From contig DCZD01000002.1 in the NCBI GenBank assembly GCA_002331255.1, positions 107,173-171,172 on the forward strand: a DNA stretch of 64,000 bases. Direction: 5' to 3'. A program made the position numbers and the translations under genes. Position 1 is the first letter of the stretch. The number at the start of each line of letters is the position of its first letter. Below are positions 17,921-26,094 of the stretch, piece after piece. Source of the stretch: Acidimicrobiaceae bacterium UBA2093. Lineage in GTDB: Bacteria; Actinomycetota; Acidimicrobiia; Acidimicrobiales; Ilumatobacteraceae. The notes below the pieces were generated by a model. It was not told where the DNA came from. It did no database searches and saw only the letters and a program-made list of their open reading frames with translations.

Positions 17921-19174
17921 CTAAGGCTTGCGCCAACGACCCGTGACCGGGTCGAGGTTCAACATCTTGATGGCATTGCCACGTGCCAACTTGTAGACCA
18001 GTTCGTCGGAGAGGTCTTGCACCTGCTCTTCGAAGATCTTCTTCGAGAATGGCCACGTGCTGTCGGTGTGTGGGTAGTCCGTTTCAAACGTGACGTTGTC
18101 TTCGCCGATGCGGTGCAGGCTCTCGAGACCGTGACGGTCGCGATAGAAGCAGCCGTAGATCTGACGGTGCCAGTAGGTGCTCGGTGGTTCAGGAATGAGT
18201 TCCTTTACTCCGCCCCATGCACGGTGCTCGTGCCACACATCGTCGGCGCGTTCGAGGATGTAGGGCACCCAACCGATCTGGCCTTCGCTGTACGCCAACT
18301 TCAAATTCGGATGGCGTACGAGAACTCCGCTGAAGAGGAAGTCCGAGAGCGAGCTCATCGCGTTACCGAAGCTGAGTGTGGCTGCAACTGCGGGCGGAGC
18401 GTCGGACGAGGTTGCTGGCATCTGGCTGGAAGAACCGATGTGCATGCAGATGATGGTGTTGGTTTCTTCGCAAGCTTCGAAGAATGGTTCCCAATAGCCG
18501 CTATGCAGCGTGGGTAGTCCGAGCTTCGCGGTAATTTCCGAAAAGGCAACGGCTGTTGCGCCACGCGCGGCGTTCTTGCGAATTTCCTCGGCAGCGAGTT
18601 GCACGTCCCACAGTGGGATGAGCGGAAGTGGAATGAGGCGACCATCAGAGTCTCCGCACCACTCTTCGATCATCCAGTCGTTGTATGCGCGGACGCATGC
18701 AAGTGCGAGATCCTTGTCTTTGCGCTCTGCGAATGTCTGACCACAGAAGCGGGGCATGGTGGGGAAGCACAGGGAACCTTCGACGTGATCGGCGTCCATG
18801 TCTTTGAGCCGTTCTTTCGGGTCATAGCAACCAGGACGCATCTCGTCGTAGGTGATGGGCGAGAGTGTCATGTCGTCACGCTCGAAACCAACTGCTGCTA
18901 CGTGGCGCTTGTGCGGCTGAACCAAGTCTTCGTAGAACCAGGTGTCGGCTTTCGGCTTCGAGTCATCCCACTCGATGTCGTATTGCGTGCCGCCTTTGTA
19001 GACCATGTTGCCAATTCCGCGGCGCTCGACGCGCGGAAGGTTCGGGTGATCGCGGAACTTCGGGTCGATCCATCGCTCAAAGATGTGCGGAGGTTCAACA
19101 ACGTGATCGTCGACGCTGATGATTTTTGGAATCTCGCGTCCGCTCGTTCTGTCGCCTGCGGTGTTCTCAGCCAT
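17921..19174 (-). CDS. Amidohydrolase family 2 (PF04909-like) protein B
   Basis: A 417-residue protein: IPKIISVDDHVVEPPHIFERW at the N-terminus, GYWEPFFEACEETNTIICMHIGSSS in the middle, AYSEGQIGWVPYILERADDVW and FETDYPHTDSTWPFSKKI near the end. It is clearly the closest relative of amidohydrolase C (33448), sharing the FYEDL, DDMTL/DQVTL-type and YKLARGNAIKML-type segments. Its reaction is unknown. ATG 19174 is preceded by AGGGACAG. Operator copy 2 lies about 60 bp upstream, so this gene probably heads a repressor-controlled minus-strand operon that continues through the cyclase, CoA ligase and amidohydrolase A. Confidence 0.85.
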   Translation of the reverse strand: MAENTAGDRTSGREIPKIISVDDHVVEPPHIFERWIDPKFRDHPNLPRVERRGIGNMVYKGGTQYDIEWDDSKPKADTWFYEDLVQPHKRHVAAVGFERDDMTLSPITYDEMRPGCYDPKERLKDMDADHVEGSLCFPTMPRFCGQTFAERKDKDLALACVRAYNDWMIEEWCGDSDGRLIPLPLIPLWDVQLAAEEIRKNAARGATAVAFSEITAKLGLPTLHSGYWEPFFEACEETNTIICMHIGSSSQMPATSSDAPPAVAATLSFGNAMSSLSDFLFSGVLVRHPNLKLAYSEGQIGWVPYILERADDVWHEHRAWGGVKELIPEPPSTYWHRQIYGCFYRDRHGLESLHRIGEDNVTFETDYPHTDSTWPFSKKIFEEQVQDLSDELVYKLARGNAIKMLNLDPVTGRWRKP

Positions 19175-19233
19175 GACTGTCCCTTCGCGCTCACCACAAC
19201 TTCCGAAACGTCAGAAATGCTTGTGGTTGGTAC

Positions 19234-19254
19234 TTTCTGACACGGTATCAGAAA
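19234..19254. promoter_or_regulatory. Palindromic operator copy 2 (TTTCTGA-N7-TCAGAAA)
   Basis: Perfect 7-bp arms TTTCTGA (19234-19240) and TCAGAAA (19248-19254) around the core CACGGTA. Arm sequence and spacing match the copies at 2103, 25027 and 34677, although the core differs. It lies 60 bp upstream of the start of amidohydrolase B. A weaker half-like sequence, CGTCAGAAA, is present at 19209-19217, which could be a second, degenerate site. Confidence 0.6.
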
Positions 19255-19295
19255 CTTTTCCGGAGCCGCTAGGGGAGCAGCAAACTAACGGGCGT

Positions 19296-20222
19296 TCACT
19301 TCGGCAGTTGCGGGAGGATCTCAGCCCCCCATTTCGCCACATTTTCAGCGAATTCCACTGGGTGCTCACCAGCCACATTCACCACCAACACTGTGACGCC
19401 TGCCTCGGCCAAGTGGTGTGCCTCATCGATCACGGCCTGTGGCGAGGCGTTCTGGTCGCCAAAGTGAGTCTGCTGTGCGGGAAGCATCGCAACATCGAAC
19501 GTCGAGATATCGCGCCCTGCCTCGGTGAGCAGTTCATGGAGACGTTGGATGCGCACACGCAGGTCATCAACGGTTTCCATGCCAGGAGTACCGAGAAACT
19601 TCGCGCTTGATTTCGGTGAGGGCATTGGTGCCCAGCCGTTGGCGAAACGAACGGCGCGTTCGATCGCTTTCATGGAGTTACCGCCCACCCAGATTGGGGG
19701 ATGCGGACGTTGCGTCGGGGCAGGCTGCACCACGATGTTCTTTGCAACGAAGTCAAGTCCGTCGTGGTCGAACGGCACGCCGGACCATGCTTTGATCATG
19801 GTGTCCAGAGCGTCATCGCAGCGAGCGGCACGATCATCGAACGGAACGCCAAGTGCGGCGAATTCTGACTGAAGGTACCCAGCGCCGACACCCAGGATGA
19901 GACGACCACCGGACAACACGTCGAGGCTGGCGACATTCTTCGCAGCGAGCAACGGATTGCGATATGGCAACACCATCAAATTGGTGTGAACTTTGAGTCG
20001 CGACGTGTTCGCTGCAGCAAAGCTGAGTGCAACAAACGGGTCGAGGGTTGGATGGCCCCCATGAGTGAGCCACTTCGCATCGGGCGCGGGGTGGTCGGTG
20101 GCAAACACTGCATCGAACCCAGCGCTCTCGGCGGCACGGGCACTAAGCCCGATGCCTTCGGCGGACACGAACTGCCCACTTGGGTCGGGTCTGTCGATCG
20201 GTAGGCCTACGGAGACGCGCAC
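19296..20222 (-). CDS. LLM-class oxidoreductase (F420-type)
   Basis: 308 residues starting at GTG 20222 (RVSVGLPIDRPD). The barrel shows AGFDAVFATDHPAPD near 45, LKVHTNLMVLPYRNPLLAAKNVASLDVLSGGRL near 88-120 and PPIWVGGNSMKAIERAVRFANGW near 190, all strong LLM-family signatures. An open frame runs upstream to 20339 but carries no conserved sequence and would overlap the divergent SDR at 20305. The reaction is probably F420-linked oxidoreduction of an unknown intermediate. It lies downstream of nothing on its strand and diverges from the SDR gene with an 82-bp spacer. Confidence 0.85.
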   Translation of the reverse strand: MRVSVGLPIDRPDPSGQFVSAEGIGLSARAAESAGFDAVFATDHPAPDAKWLTHGGHPTLDPFVALSFAAANTSRLKVHTNLMVLPYRNPLLAAKNVASLDVLSGGRLILGVGAGYLQSEFAALGVPFDDRAARCDDALDTMIKAWSGVPFDHDGLDFVAKNIVVQPAPTQRPHPPIWVGGNSMKAIERAVRFANGWAPMPSPKSSAKFLGTPGMETVDDLRVRIQRLHELLTEAGRDISTFDVAMLPAQQTHFGDQNASPQAVIDEAHHLAEAGVTVLVVNVAGEHPVEFAENVAKWGAEILPQLPK

Positions 20223-20304
20223 GTGCTCACTATAGAGTCGGACTTCGTGCGCCGAGCCATGGCGCCGTGTGTAAACACTTGTCGCCGACCGAAAGGACAT
20301 CACC

Positions 20305-21198
20305 ATGGGAGCACTCGACGGGAAAGTTGCCATCGTCACCGGAGCGGGTCAGGGAGTCGGTCGCTGTCATGCTGAACTCCTCGCCAAACATGGTGCGACT
20401 GTCGTCGTGAACGACGTGACTGACGCAGCCGACGAGGTCGTAGCAGCCATCACTGCGGCAGGTGGTAAGGCATCGTCGTTCAAAGGAAGTGTTGCCTCGT
20501 GGTCCGACGCAGAGGAACTTGTGAATGGCACAATCGCCAAGTACGGCGATCTCGACATCCTTGTGAACAATGCCGGCATCTTGCGTGACGCGATGGTGTT
20601 CTCCATGACCGAAGAACAATGGGACATTGTCATCGATGTGCACCTAAAAGGGCATTTTGCCTGCTCACATTTCGCAGCAATGCACTGGCGTAATGCAGCC
20701 AAAGCAGCAGGGGATGGCGGCGCCCTGAAGCGTCGCAAGATTGTGAACACCTCGAGTGAATCGGGCCTCTTTGGCGGCACGGCACAGAGCAACTACGGAA
20801 GCGCGAAAGGCGGCATCATCACGATGACCGTCATCCATGCTCGCGAGCTTGGCAAGTACGGAGTAGATGTCAATTGCATCGCGCCGCGCGCACGCACGCC
20901 GATGACAGAGAACAGCCCGATGTTCGCCAAGCCGGAAGCAGGTTTTGATCGCTACGACCCGGCCCATGTGTCGCCAATGGTCGGCTGGCTGAGTTCACCA
21001 GATTCGGACGGAGTAAATGGTCAGGTGTTCATCGTCACGGGTGAGGAGATTCACCGCATTCAGCAACACATCGTGGCGACCACTATTCGTGCTGGTGAGC
21101 AGCGCTGGACCCTCGAAGCCATTACTGCGAACAAGAATCAATTGTTCGCGGGTGTTTCGTCTACTGACGTTGCGCCATTCGGCAGTTTGTCCATGTGA
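20305..21198 (+). CDS. Short-chain dehydrogenase, MFE-2/hydroxyacyl-CoA dehydrogenase-like
   Basis: 297 residues. NAD-binding TGAGQGVGR at 12-20 with Asp37 after the second strand (VVVNDVTD), LVNNAGILRD around 86-95, and catalytic Ser151, Tyr164 and Lys168. The ~90-residue tail after the core and the RDAMVFSM motif are typical of the (3R)-hydroxyacyl-CoA dehydrogenase domain of multifunctional enzyme 2. The likely reaction is oxidation of a 3-hydroxyacyl-CoA. ATG 20305 follows AAAGGACATCACC. It stands alone on the plus strand between two minus-strand units and converges on the TetR gene. Confidence 0.88.
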   Translation: MGALDGKVAIVTGAGQGVGRCHAELLAKHGATVVVNDVTDAADEVVAAITAAGGKASSFKGSVASWSDAEELVNGTIAKYGDLDILVNNAGILRDAMVFSMTEEQWDIVIDVHLKGHFACSHFAAMHWRNAAKAAGDGGALKRRKIVNTSSESGLFGGTAQSNYGSAKGGIITMTVIHARELGKYGVDVNCIAPRARTPMTENSPMFAKPEAGFDRYDPAHVSPMVGWLSSPDSDGVNGQVFIVTGEEIHRIQQHIVATTIRAGEQRWTLEAITANKNQLFAGVSSTDVAPFGSLSM

Positions 21199-21249
21199 AT
21201 CGACGTCGTCGCTCGAACGACGCAACGGCTCAGTGGCGTGACGACAACA

Positions 21250-21888
21250 TCACCAGGATTCACCGGTGACCATTTGAAAAATGAGAATTGCGAGGGTGCG
21301 TTTCATGTCGTCTTGTGACACGCCACGTTGCTCGAAAATGTCGATGTAAGACACCAAGCGCTCAAGGGTTGCAAGAATCGCACTGGCCGTCGCGTACGGA
21401 CTGAGTTCTGTCGAGATACGTCCTGACTTCTGATTCGCTTCGATCTTCGAGACCAGTGCATCGAGAAACGGTTTCAGCGCACGACCACGAGCTCGTCGGA
21501 ACGCATCATCGCCTTCTTCTGCCTGAAGATTGCGGACACGGAGGATGGCAGAGTGGCCCATCCAGTATTCGATGAATGCACTGACGAAGTCGAGGGCGTG
21601 TTGTTTTCCGGTGTTGCCGGTCCATTCATGTTCAAGGTACGCGATCATCGGCACAGCGTCTTCGCCTGCCTGTCGAGCAAGTTGTAAGACGGCATCAGAG
21701 ACATCTGAGAAGTATTGGTAGAAGGTCGCAGGCGATGTGCGGGCCTCGCGCGTCACATCGATCACTTTGAGATCGAGTGCACTGCGTTCCTCTAACAACT
21801 TGGCAGTGGCTTCAAGCAGGCGAGCGCGTGTCTGGGTTGCCCTCGTGCCGATCACTCGGCCGTCAGTTGCTTGCACTTTCGTTCCCAT
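21250..21888 (-). CDS. TetR-family transcriptional regulator
   Basis: 212 residues, with an N-terminal helix-turn-helix (about 17-62: TQTRARLLEATAKLLEER, then EARTSPATFYQYFSDVSDAV) and a helical ligand-binding domain after it (LDFVSAFIEYWMGHSAILRVR and beyond). TetR repressors usually respond to a pathway ligand, in this setting perhaps a CoA thioester. The gene ends the minus-strand unit ACAD-alpha, ACAD-beta, SDR, TetR, with 25 bp between SDR stop and its ATG. That gap holds a 15-bp perfect palindrome (21896-21910) over the ribosome binding site. It is the only regulator in the window and so the first candidate for the four TTTCTGA-N7-TCAGAAA operators, though no sequence evidence ties them together. 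Confidence 0.9.
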   Translation of the reverse strand: MGTKVQATDGRVIGTRATQTRARLLEATAKLLEERSALDLKVIDVTREARTSPATFYQYFSDVSDAVLQLARQAGEDAVPMIAYLEHEWTGNTGKQHALDFVSAFIEYWMGHSAILRVRNLQAEEGDDAFRRARGRALKPFLDALVSKIEANQKSGRISTELSPYATASAILATLERLVSYIDIFEQRGVSQDDMKRTLAILIFQMVTGESW

Positions 21889-21895
21889 TGGTCGA

Positions 21896-21910
21896 AACCT
21901 CAGTGAGGTT
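21896..21910. promoter_or_regulatory. 15-bp palindrome over the TetR ribosome binding site
   Basis: AACCTCA (21896-21902), one central base, then TGAGGTT (21904-21910), a perfect inverted repeat. On the minus strand the GAGG inside the right arm is the only plausible Shine-Dalgarno sequence for the TetR start at 21888, about 12 bases away. The repeat could be an operator for autorepression or an RNA hairpin that hides the ribosome binding site. Its sequence is unlike the TTTCTGA-N7-TCAGAAA family. Confidence 0.5.
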
Positions 21911-21913
21911 CTC

Positions 21914-22816
21914 TCAGGACGCTCCGTACACCGGTGCTGGTGCCGGTCCAGTGCTCAGCAGATCAGCAACCACCGACGTGATTTCTTCCGGTTCATAGCG
22001 GGCTCCTTTGTCGAAGGACACTCCGTGTTGCCAACCATCACACAAGTTCAATTCGCCACCGGCTATCTCGAATGCACGCCCGCTCACGGTGCATGCCGAG
22101 CTTCCGAGCCAGACAACCAAAGGCGAGATGTTCTCCGGCGCCATCTTGTCGAAACCACTGTCTGGCTTCTTCATCATGTCTGCGAATGCTTCTTCTGTCA
22201 TTCGGCTACGTGCAGACGGGGCAATGGTGTTCGCGAGAATGTCGTATCGAGCCAGTTCTGCGGCGGCGACGATAGTGAAGGCTGCGATTCCTGCTTTGGC
22301 AGACGAGTAGTTGGCTTGTGAGACGCTGCCGAACAGGCCTGCTCCTGAAGAGGTGGTGACAATGCGTGCGTCGCGAGCGCGACCAGCCTTGTGTTCTTCG
22401 CGCCAATAACCGATGGCATGACGGACGGGGCAGAAGGTTCCTCGCAGGTGGACCTTCATAACGGCGTCCCATTCTTCGATGCTCATGTTGACGAGCATGC
22501 GGTCGCGCACGATGCCCGCATTGCACACCAATGAGTCGAGTCCGCCGAAGTGGTCGACTGCCTGTTTGATCATGCGGCCAGCACCTTCCCAGTCACTCAC
22601 ATCGTCGCTGTTGACTACTGCCTCTCCGCCGGCGGCGATGATGTCGTTCACTGTCTCTTGTGCAGGGCTGAGGTCGGCCCCTTCACCGGTGAGTGATGCA
22701 CCGACATCGTTCACCACGACTTTGGCGCCCGCTGCAGCGAATGCCAACGCATGTGCCCGTCCGATACCGCGTCCGGCACCAGTAATGATGACGACTCTTC
22801 CGTCACAGATTCCCAT
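21914..22816 (-). CDS. Short-chain dehydrogenase, MFE-2/17-beta-HSD4-like
   Basis: 300 residues with TGAGRGIGRAHALAFAAAGAK at 12-32, VVVNDVG with Asp38, LVCNAGIVRDRM around 96-107, and catalytic Ser157, Tyr170 and Lys174. The insertion GASLTGEGADLSPAQE after the second strand is typical of hydroxyacyl-CoA dehydrogenase domains of peroxisomal-type MFE-2 and of mycobacterial Hsd4A/ChsB1, which acts in sterol side-chain beta-oxidation. Predicted reaction: 3-hydroxyacyl-CoA to 3-ketoacyl-CoA with NAD. ATG 22816 is preceded by TGGAGGGACAAC. It sits 51 bp after the acyl-CoA dehydrogenase beta gene, which fits successive pathway steps. Confidence 0.88.
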   Translation of the reverse strand: MGICDGRVVIITGAGRGIGRAHALAFAAAGAKVVVNDVGASLTGEGADLSPAQETVNDIIAAGGEAVVNSDDVSDWEGAGRMIKQAVDHFGGLDSLVCNAGIVRDRMLVNMSIEEWDAVMKVHLRGTFCPVRHAIGYWREEHKAGRARDARIVTTSSGAGLFGSVSQANYSSAKAGIAAFTIVAAAELARYDILANTIAPSARSRMTEEAFADMMKKPDSGFDKMAPENISPLVVWLGSSACTVSGRAFEIAGGELNLCDGWQHGVSFDKGARYEPEEITSVVADLLSTGPAPAPVYGAS

Positions 22817-22867
22817 GTTGTCCCTCCAGTTGTTGTAGATCTAGTTCACCGTTTGACCGATGGGGTG

Positions 22868-23824
22868 TCACATTGCTGCAGCTATTGCATCAGCGTGATC
22901 GTCGCTGTTGCCAAAGTGGGTGTCGAGCACCGTTGCGCGCTTCCAGTAACGCTGTGCATTCACTTCCCATGTGAAACCCATGCCACCGTGAACCTGAATA
23001 CCGGTCTTGCCACAGAAGATGGCTGCATCACCAGCGAGCATCTTTGCGACACGCACCGTGTGTTCTGCGTCATCTTCACCCTTGCCCTCCAGGTTCACCG
23101 CCGCTGCGTACATCGCTGAACGTGCAACTTCAGCACGTGTCAGCATGTCGGCACACATGTGTTTGACTGCTTGGAATTGTCCGATTGGACGACCGAATTG
23201 TTCGCGGCCCTTCGCATATTCGACTGCAAGATCGATAGAGGCGAAGGCAACACCTACTTGCATCGCTGCAGTGAGAAGAGTTCCTTCAAGTCGAAGAGCT
23301 CGCGCAGCATCACCACTGAGAACCAACTCGCCGCCCGCTGTCACTGCGTGAGCCACGCGAAGCGGCGTGAGCGGTTCGACAGGTCGTTCGACTTTGTCGG
23401 TCGGCAGTGCATCGGGGGCCATGCGACGCAGTCCGCTTGAATCGAGCAGTAGTAACACGTCGAGGTCGTCTGCATGTTCGATGACCGTGACCGGCTCTGC
23501 AACCTCAGAAAGACCAACAATCGTGTCGCCCGATGCGGCACCGGCTTCGGATAGGTGTGTGGCGGCGAGATACGTAGCAACGAGTGGTCCTGGGACCAAC
23601 GCACGACCAAGTTCTTCAAACACCAGCGCTGCGTCGCTGACGCCGAACCCGTCGTTTCGCAGAGAGAACACTCCCATGTCGGCGATGTCTTTCCAGGCGC
23701 TGCGTTCAATGCGACCGTTGGCTGCCTCGATCTCGTGGAGCGTGTCAAAGGGAAAACGACCTTGGCAGAAGGAGCGAACGCCTTCCTGAAGTGCCAATTG
23801 GTCGTCGGTCGGCCAGAAGTCCAT
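22868..23824 (-). CDS. Acyl-CoA dehydrogenase, short beta-type subunit
   Basis: 318 residues, shorter than the usual ~380. The N-terminal helices are present (MDFWPTDDQLALQEGVRSFC) and so is the C-terminal helical domain with EYAKGREQFGRPIGQFQAVKH and TGIQVHGGMGFTWEVNAQRYW. The middle beta domain is reduced and lacks a convincing FAD/substrate loop. The pattern matches the partner subunit of heteromeric acyl-CoA dehydrogenases known for mycobacterial sterol side-chain degradation (FadE26/27, FadE28/29 types). The glutamate in FTWEVN is at the usual catalytic-base position. The start at 23824 is chosen at MDFWPTDD; the upstream open frame overlaps the partner gene. Confidence 0.87.
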   Translation of the reverse strand: MDFWPTDDQLALQEGVRSFCQGRFPFDTLHEIEAANGRIERSAWKDIADMGVFSLRNDGFGVSDAALVFEELGRALVPGPLVATYLAATHLSEAGAASGDTIVGLSEVAEPVTVIEHADDLDVLLLLDSSGLRRMAPDALPTDKVERPVEPLTPLRVAHAVTAGGELVLSGDAARALRLEGTLLTAAMQVGVAFASIDLAVEYAKGREQFGRPIGQFQAVKHMCADMLTRAEVARSAMYAAAVNLEGKGEDDAEHTVRVAKMLAGDAAIFCGKTGIQVHGGMGFTWEVNAQRYWKRATVLDTHFGNSDDHADAIAAAM

Positions 23825-23825
23825 A

Positions 23826-25013
23826 TCAGCGATCCTTCGGTAGTCCGAGCACGCGCTCTGAGACGATGTTCTTCTGCACCTGTGACGTGCCGGCGGCGAT
23901 ACCAATGGAGAGCGCGTGGATGCGACCCTTCACGTGCTTGCCCGTGGGAAGTCCAGACATGTCGTCGAGCGACAATGATGCACGATCGAGCAGGCGCATT
24001 GAGATGTCGCCGAGTTTCTGGCGCAAGTCGGTGTAAGCGACTTTGAAGACGTTGCCACCGGCCCCGACCAATCCTTTGCGTTGTGCCTCGCTGATGTTGC
24101 GTTTGGTGAGTGCCCAAAGCGCGTCGAGTTCCCCGGAAAGATGAGCGAGGTCGCGGCGCAACCCAGCGTCTTCCCATGCCGTTGATCCGTGACGCGTGAC
24201 CTTCTTTGCGAGGTCGGTGAGGTCGCGCACGAGTTCCATCGACTGCAACATCTCACTCACGAAGGCCGTGCCACGTTCGAATGCAAGAGTCACCATGGTG
24301 ACGCGCCATCCGTCATTTTCGTCACCAACTCGGTTCTTGACAGGTACGCGCACTTCGTCGAAGTACACCTCGCAGAACTCAGTGGAGCCTTCCATCGTGC
24401 GTAACGGGCGGATGTCAATGCCGGCCGCCTTCATCGGAAGGATGAGCCATGTGATGCCCTTATGTTTCGGTGCGTCCGGGTCGGTGCGCACCAACATCTC
24501 GCAGTAGTCGGCGGTGTGTCCGAAACTGGTCCAGATCTTCGAACCGGAGATGACGTAGTCATCGCCATCACGGAAGGCGCGACAACGCAAGCTTGCAAGG
24601 TCACTGCCTGCACCGGGCTCACTGAACCCTTGGCACCACACGTGCTCGCCCTTTAAAATTCCGGGAAGGTGATATGCCTTCTGTTCGTCTGTTGCTTCAG
24701 CGATGAGTGTCGGTCCGGCGTGCAGCAAACCGACAAAGTTCATGCCGACATATGGTGCACGCATGCGCTCGGTTTCTTCCAAGAAGATCAAGTGTTCGGT
24801 CGGGGTCGCACCGCGTCCGCCAAATTCTTTCGGCCAGTTGATGCCGGCATATCCGGCATCGAACAACATGCGTTGCCATCCGGTGTCCCAGGCGCGACGA
24901 CCTTCCCAATCATTTCGGTGCGGTTCTGGTGGCACTGACGGAAGCACCTCGCGGAGCCACGCCCGCAGTTCTTCCCGGAAGGCCAATTCGGAGTCTGTAT
25001 ATCTCAGGTCCAT
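23826..25013 (-). CDS. Acyl-CoA dehydrogenase, alpha-type subunit
   Basis: 395 residues with all three ACAD domains: helical N-terminus (MDLRYTDSELAFREELRAWL), GFSEPGAGSDLASLRCRAF in the FAD-binding beta domain (about 130-148), and a C-terminal AAGTSQVQKNIVSERVLGLP, the usual FAD-contacting end. Paired with the short subunit whose start lies 1 bp past its stop, it would form an alpha2beta2 enzyme that introduces the 2,3-double bond into an acyl-CoA. There is no good ribosome binding site at ATG 25013, and operator copy 3 ends only 14 bp upstream. This suggests a short-leader or leaderless transcript under direct repressor control. Confidence 0.9.
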   Translation of the reverse strand: MDLRYTDSELAFREELRAWLREVLPSVPPEPHRNDWEGRRAWDTGWQRMLFDAGYAGINWPKEFGGRGATPTEHLIFLEETERMRAPYVGMNFVGLLHAGPTLIAEATDEQKAYHLPGILKGEHVWCQGFSEPGAGSDLASLRCRAFRDGDDYVISGSKIWTSFGHTADYCEMLVRTDPDAPKHKGITWLILPMKAAGIDIRPLRTMEGSTEFCEVYFDEVRVPVKNRVGDENDGWRVTMVTLAFERGTAFVSEMLQSMELVRDLTDLAKKVTRHGSTAWEDAGLRRDLAHLSGELDALWALTKRNISEAQRKGLVGAGGNVFKVAYTDLRQKLGDISMRLLDRASLSLDDMSGLPTGKHVKGRIHALSIGIAAGTSQVQKNIVSERVLGLPKDR

Positions 25014-25026
25014 GCGCGCCTGACAT

Positions 25027-25047
25027 TATCTGACGAACCGTCAGAAA
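25027..25047. promoter_or_regulatory. Palindromic operator copy 3 between divergent ACAD and dioxygenase genes
   Basis: TCTGA (25029-25033), core CGAACCG, TCAGA (25041-25045), extended on the right to TCAGAAA. It sits in the 96-bp spacer between the acyl-CoA dehydrogenase operon (start 25013, minus) and the TauD-type gene (start 25110, plus). A bound repressor could therefore control both directions. Same arms and spacing as copies 1, 2 and 4. Confidence 0.65.
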
Positions 25048-25109
25048 GTAGAAGTAGCGCGGTTGAGGGTCAGATAGTGTGCCCGTGAACAGGCTCTAAA
25101 GGAGGCTTC

Positions 25110-26090
25110 GTGTCGGCAGTGACTCGTGACGACATCGTCAACACTTCACGTCAGGCCGAAGAGGCCGGTGCTCGCTTCAAGAATCAGCGGTTGACAGTTG
25201 GCGACACCCACGTGGGCCCTCTCTCGCACCTAGCCAAAGAGCGCGAGTATCTCCGCTCGCTTACATGGGAACACTTCACTGTCACACCACTTGGCGCCAC
25301 GGTCGGCGCCGTCATCGGCAACATTGACATCACTACGTCGTTGTCCGATGACGTCATCAGCGAGATCCGCAGAGTACTCGCTGCGTACAAGGTGATCTTC
25401 TTTAGGGATCAGCCGCTCACTCCGGAGCAGCACGTGGCATTCGCCCGGCGCTTCGGAGAACTCGAGCTACATCCATTCTTGACGTCCAACAGTGACATGC
25501 CCGAGTTGGTGCGCTTTACCAAGTCTGCAGAAGTTGGTGGCTATGAGAACTTATGGCACCACGATGTGACATGGCGCGAAGTGCCTTCGATGGGTGCGAT
25601 TCTTCATGCACTACAAGTTCCTGAGTCTGGTGGCGACACGTTGTTCTGCGACATGTATGCGGCATACGACGGACTTCCCGACGATGTCAAGGAACGTATC
25701 GAGAGCATGACAGCCACCCACGATTTCATGCCGTCATTTGGTCGGAACGTGAAGGACCCCGAGATGCTCGAGAAGCTCCGCCTTGAGTACCCGATTCAAC
25801 ATCATCCTGTTGCACCGACTCATCCTGTGACTGGGCGTCGCTATCTCTATGTCAACCGCAACTTCTGCACTGGCTTTAATGGACTCGAACACGAAGAAGG
25901 CATGAAGTTTCGCGATTACCTCAGTCGGCAGTCGGACATTCTCGAGCTTCAATGTCGATTTCACTGGCAGAAGGATTCAGTCGCCTTCTGGGACAATCAC
26001 GCGGTGCAGCATTACGCCGCAAGTGACTATTGGCCTGATATCCGCATCATGGAACGCGCGAGTATCGTCGGCCACAAGCCGTTCCGCTGA
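25110..26090 (+). CDS. TauD/TfdA-type 2-oxoglutarate-dependent dioxygenase
   Basis: 326 residues. Fe(II) ligands are His150 and Asp152 (LWHHDVTW) and His301 (DNHAVQHYA), with Arg316 (IRIMERASI) as the 2-oxoglutarate anchor; all four match TauD. The N-terminal ~45 residues before WEHFTVTPLGATVGAVI are longer than in TauD. Enzymes of this family hydroxylate next to a sulfonate, sulfate ester or aryloxy group, or an alkyl carbon. With a sulfatase in the island, a sulfated or ether-linked substrate is possible but unproven. GTG 25110 follows an excellent AAAGGAGG. It is divergent from the acyl-CoA dehydrogenase operon across operator copy 3 and converges on the HAD gene 4 bp away. Confidence 0.92.
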   Translation: MSAVTRDDIVNTSRQAEEAGARFKNQRLTVGDTHVGPLSHLAKEREYLRSLTWEHFTVTPLGATVGAVIGNIDITTSLSDDVISEIRRVLAAYKVIFFRDQPLTPEQHVAFARRFGELELHPFLTSNSDMPELVRFTKSAEVGGYENLWHHDVTWREVPSMGAILHALQVPESGGDTLFCDMYAAYDGLPDDVKERIESMTATHDFMPSFGRNVKDPEMLEKLRLEYPIQHHPVAPTHPVTGRRYLYVNRNFCTGFNGLEHEEGMKFRDYLSRQSDILELQCRFHWQKDSVAFWDNHAVQHYAASDYWPDIRIMERASIVGHKPFR

Positions 26091-26094
26091 CACT

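Noticed and set aside
18599..19240. 213-codon open frame on the plus strand opposite amidohydrolase B
   Set aside because: Antisense shadow with no conserved motif, and it covers the operator.
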